Part shown: piece by piece, positions 7,374-8,142 of the stretch
Layout: the number at the start of each line of letters is the position of its first letter
Position numbering within the stretch: the first letter of the stretch is position 1
Assembly: GCA_964565705.1 (NCBI GenBank)
Contig: CAZMGD010000147.1
Span: 1-8,142, forward strand
Length of the DNA: 8,142 nucleotides
Direction of reading: 5' to 3'
DNA from: CAZMGD01 sp964565705
Lineage (GTDB): Bacteria; Actinomycetota; Acidimicrobiia; Acidimicrobiales; Ilumatobacteraceae
Translations under genes and position numbers: made by a program
The notes under the pieces: generated by a model
The model's database searches: none
Told to the model about the DNA's origin: nothing
What the model saw: the letters and a program-made list of their open reading frames with translations, nothing else

Positions 7374-8142
7374 TCTCCCCGCAGCGCCGCCGCGAGATCA
7401 TCGACGCCCTGCGGCGCGGCACCGTGCCGGGGCAGGGCCTCGACGCGCTCGCCGTCGGGCTCGACCGGATCGCGCCGACGATCGACGACGAGCTGGCGGC
7501 CATCGCGACCGGGTCGGGCGGCTTCAAGGCGATCCGCGGTGAGTACGGCGCCGGCAAGACGTTCGCCGTGCGCTGGATCGCGGAGCGTGCCCGGCGGGCA
7601 GGGTTCGCGACCAGCGAGGTCCAGATCTCCGAAGGCGAGACGCCGCTGCATCACCTCCAGACCGTCTACCGCCGTCTCGTCGAGCGGCTGAGCACCGCCG
7701 ACACGTCGACCGGCGCGCTGCGCGCGGTCGTCGACCGGTGGTACTTCGCCCTCGAACAGGAGGTGCTCGACGCCGGGCTGGCCACCGAGGCCGAGCCCGA
7801 GCGCCTCGTGGAGGCCGCCAACCGGCTGGCCGAGCAGCGGCTCGCCGCGGTCAGCGCCCGCGCGCCCGCGTTTGCCGCCGTGCTGCGCGCGTACCGCGTG
7901 GCGTCGGTGGCCGGCGACGTCGAGACCGCCGACGGGCTGATCGCGTGGGTGGGCGGCCAGCCCCACGTCGCCGCGGCAGTGAAGCGCAGCGCCGGCGTCA
8001 AGGGCGACCTCGACCACGACTCCGCGCTGGCCTTCCTCAGCGGGCTGTGCGTCGTGCTGCGCGACGCTGGTTTCAGCGGGCTGATGGTCGTGCTCGACGA
8101 GGTCGAGACGCTGCAGCGCGTCCGCGGCGACGTGCGCGAGCG
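7370..8142 (+). CDS. brxD: BREX system ATP-binding protein BrxD, N-terminal part (3' truncated by window)
   Basis: The frame opens at GTG 7370 and runs off the right edge, giving 257 complete codons. It is out of frame with pglZ and would be missed by an ATG-only search. The protein begins MISPQRRREIIDALRRGTVP, with GLDALAVGLDR at 23-33, a pattern I recognise from BrxD (DUF2791-type P-loop proteins). A Walker A motif, GEYGAGKT, is at 57-64 (bases 7538-7561). EVQISEGETPLHHLQTVYRR follows the P-loop by about 20 residues and is also typical of the family. A Walker B motif, LMVVLDEVE, is at 238-246 with acidic D243 and E244. Both nucleotide-binding motifs look intact. The remaining part, expected to be a similar length or less, is outside the window. 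BrxD is found in BREX type 2 beside brxHI, a large helicase gene, and its role is poorly defined. GTG is preferred as start because it overlaps the pglZ stop and the family N terminus begins there. Confidence 0.92.
   Translation, partial: MISPQRRREIIDALRRGTVPGQGLDALAVGLDRIAPTIDDELAAIATGSGGFKAIRGEYGAGKTFAVRWIAERARRAGFATSEVQISEGETPLHHLQTVYRRLVERLSTADTSTGALRAVVDRWYFALEQEVLDAGLATEAEPERLVEAANRLAEQRLAAVSARAPAFAAVLRAYRVASVAGDVETADGLIAWVGGQPHVAAAVKRSAGVKGDLDHDSALAFLSGLCVVLRDAGFSGLMVVLDEVETLQRVRGDVRE

Noticed and set aside
7253..8017. A 254-codon - strand frame (with a further one at 7666-8001) covering the brxD start.
   Set aside because: The + strand frame from GTG 7370 has intact Walker A and B motifs and BrxD family features; the antisense frames are GC shadows.
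1..8142. The idea that this is a previously undescribed defence system.
   Set aside because: Gene order and motifs match the described BREX type 2 (Pgl) system. No unknown gene is inserted among pglX, pglY, pglZ and brxD in this window.

Overview
The window is a very GC-rich stretch (about 70% by eye, with most third codon positions G or C) that is almost entirely coding on the + strand. The base composition and protein style suggest an Actinomycetota-type genome, but nothing here fixes the genus. It is an internal slice of a phage-defence operon of the BREX type 2 (Pgl, 'phage growth limitation') class.

Layout, left to right: (1) the 3' end of pglX, the BREX-2 adenine-specific DNA methyltransferase (1-1068; the catalytic part lies upstream of the window); (2) pglY, a complete 1217-residue P-loop ATPase (1065-4718); (3) pglZ, a complete 879-residue alkaline-phosphatase-fold protein (4734-7373); (4) the 5' part of brxD, a second P-loop ATPase (7370-8142, running off the right edge). 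The order X-Y-Z-brxD matches the published type 2 arrangement pglW-pglX-pglY-pglZ-brxD-brxHI. The kinase-like gene pglW would then be expected to the left and the helicase gene brxHI to the right, both outside the window.

The genes are packed as one transcription unit. pglX and pglY overlap by 4 bases (ATGA), pglZ starts 15 bases after pglY behind a short GGAG, and pglZ and brxD overlap by 4 bases (GTGA). There is no non-coding stretch longer than 15 bases, and I see no internal promoter, terminator, RNA gene, mobile element, repeat array or CRISPR.

In BREX systems the methyltransferase marks host DNA at a non-palindromic site, and the ATPases, PglZ and other components together block replication of unmarked phage DNA without obvious DNA cleavage. 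In the Streptomyces Pgl system PglX was reported to be toxic when PglZ is absent, so tight coupling of X, Y and Z makes biological sense. The locus is a recognisable known system, not a new one. The points worth a second look are details: an atypical P-loop in PglY, proline-rich linkers in PglY and PglZ, and a sliding-clamp-like short motif in the PglZ linker.
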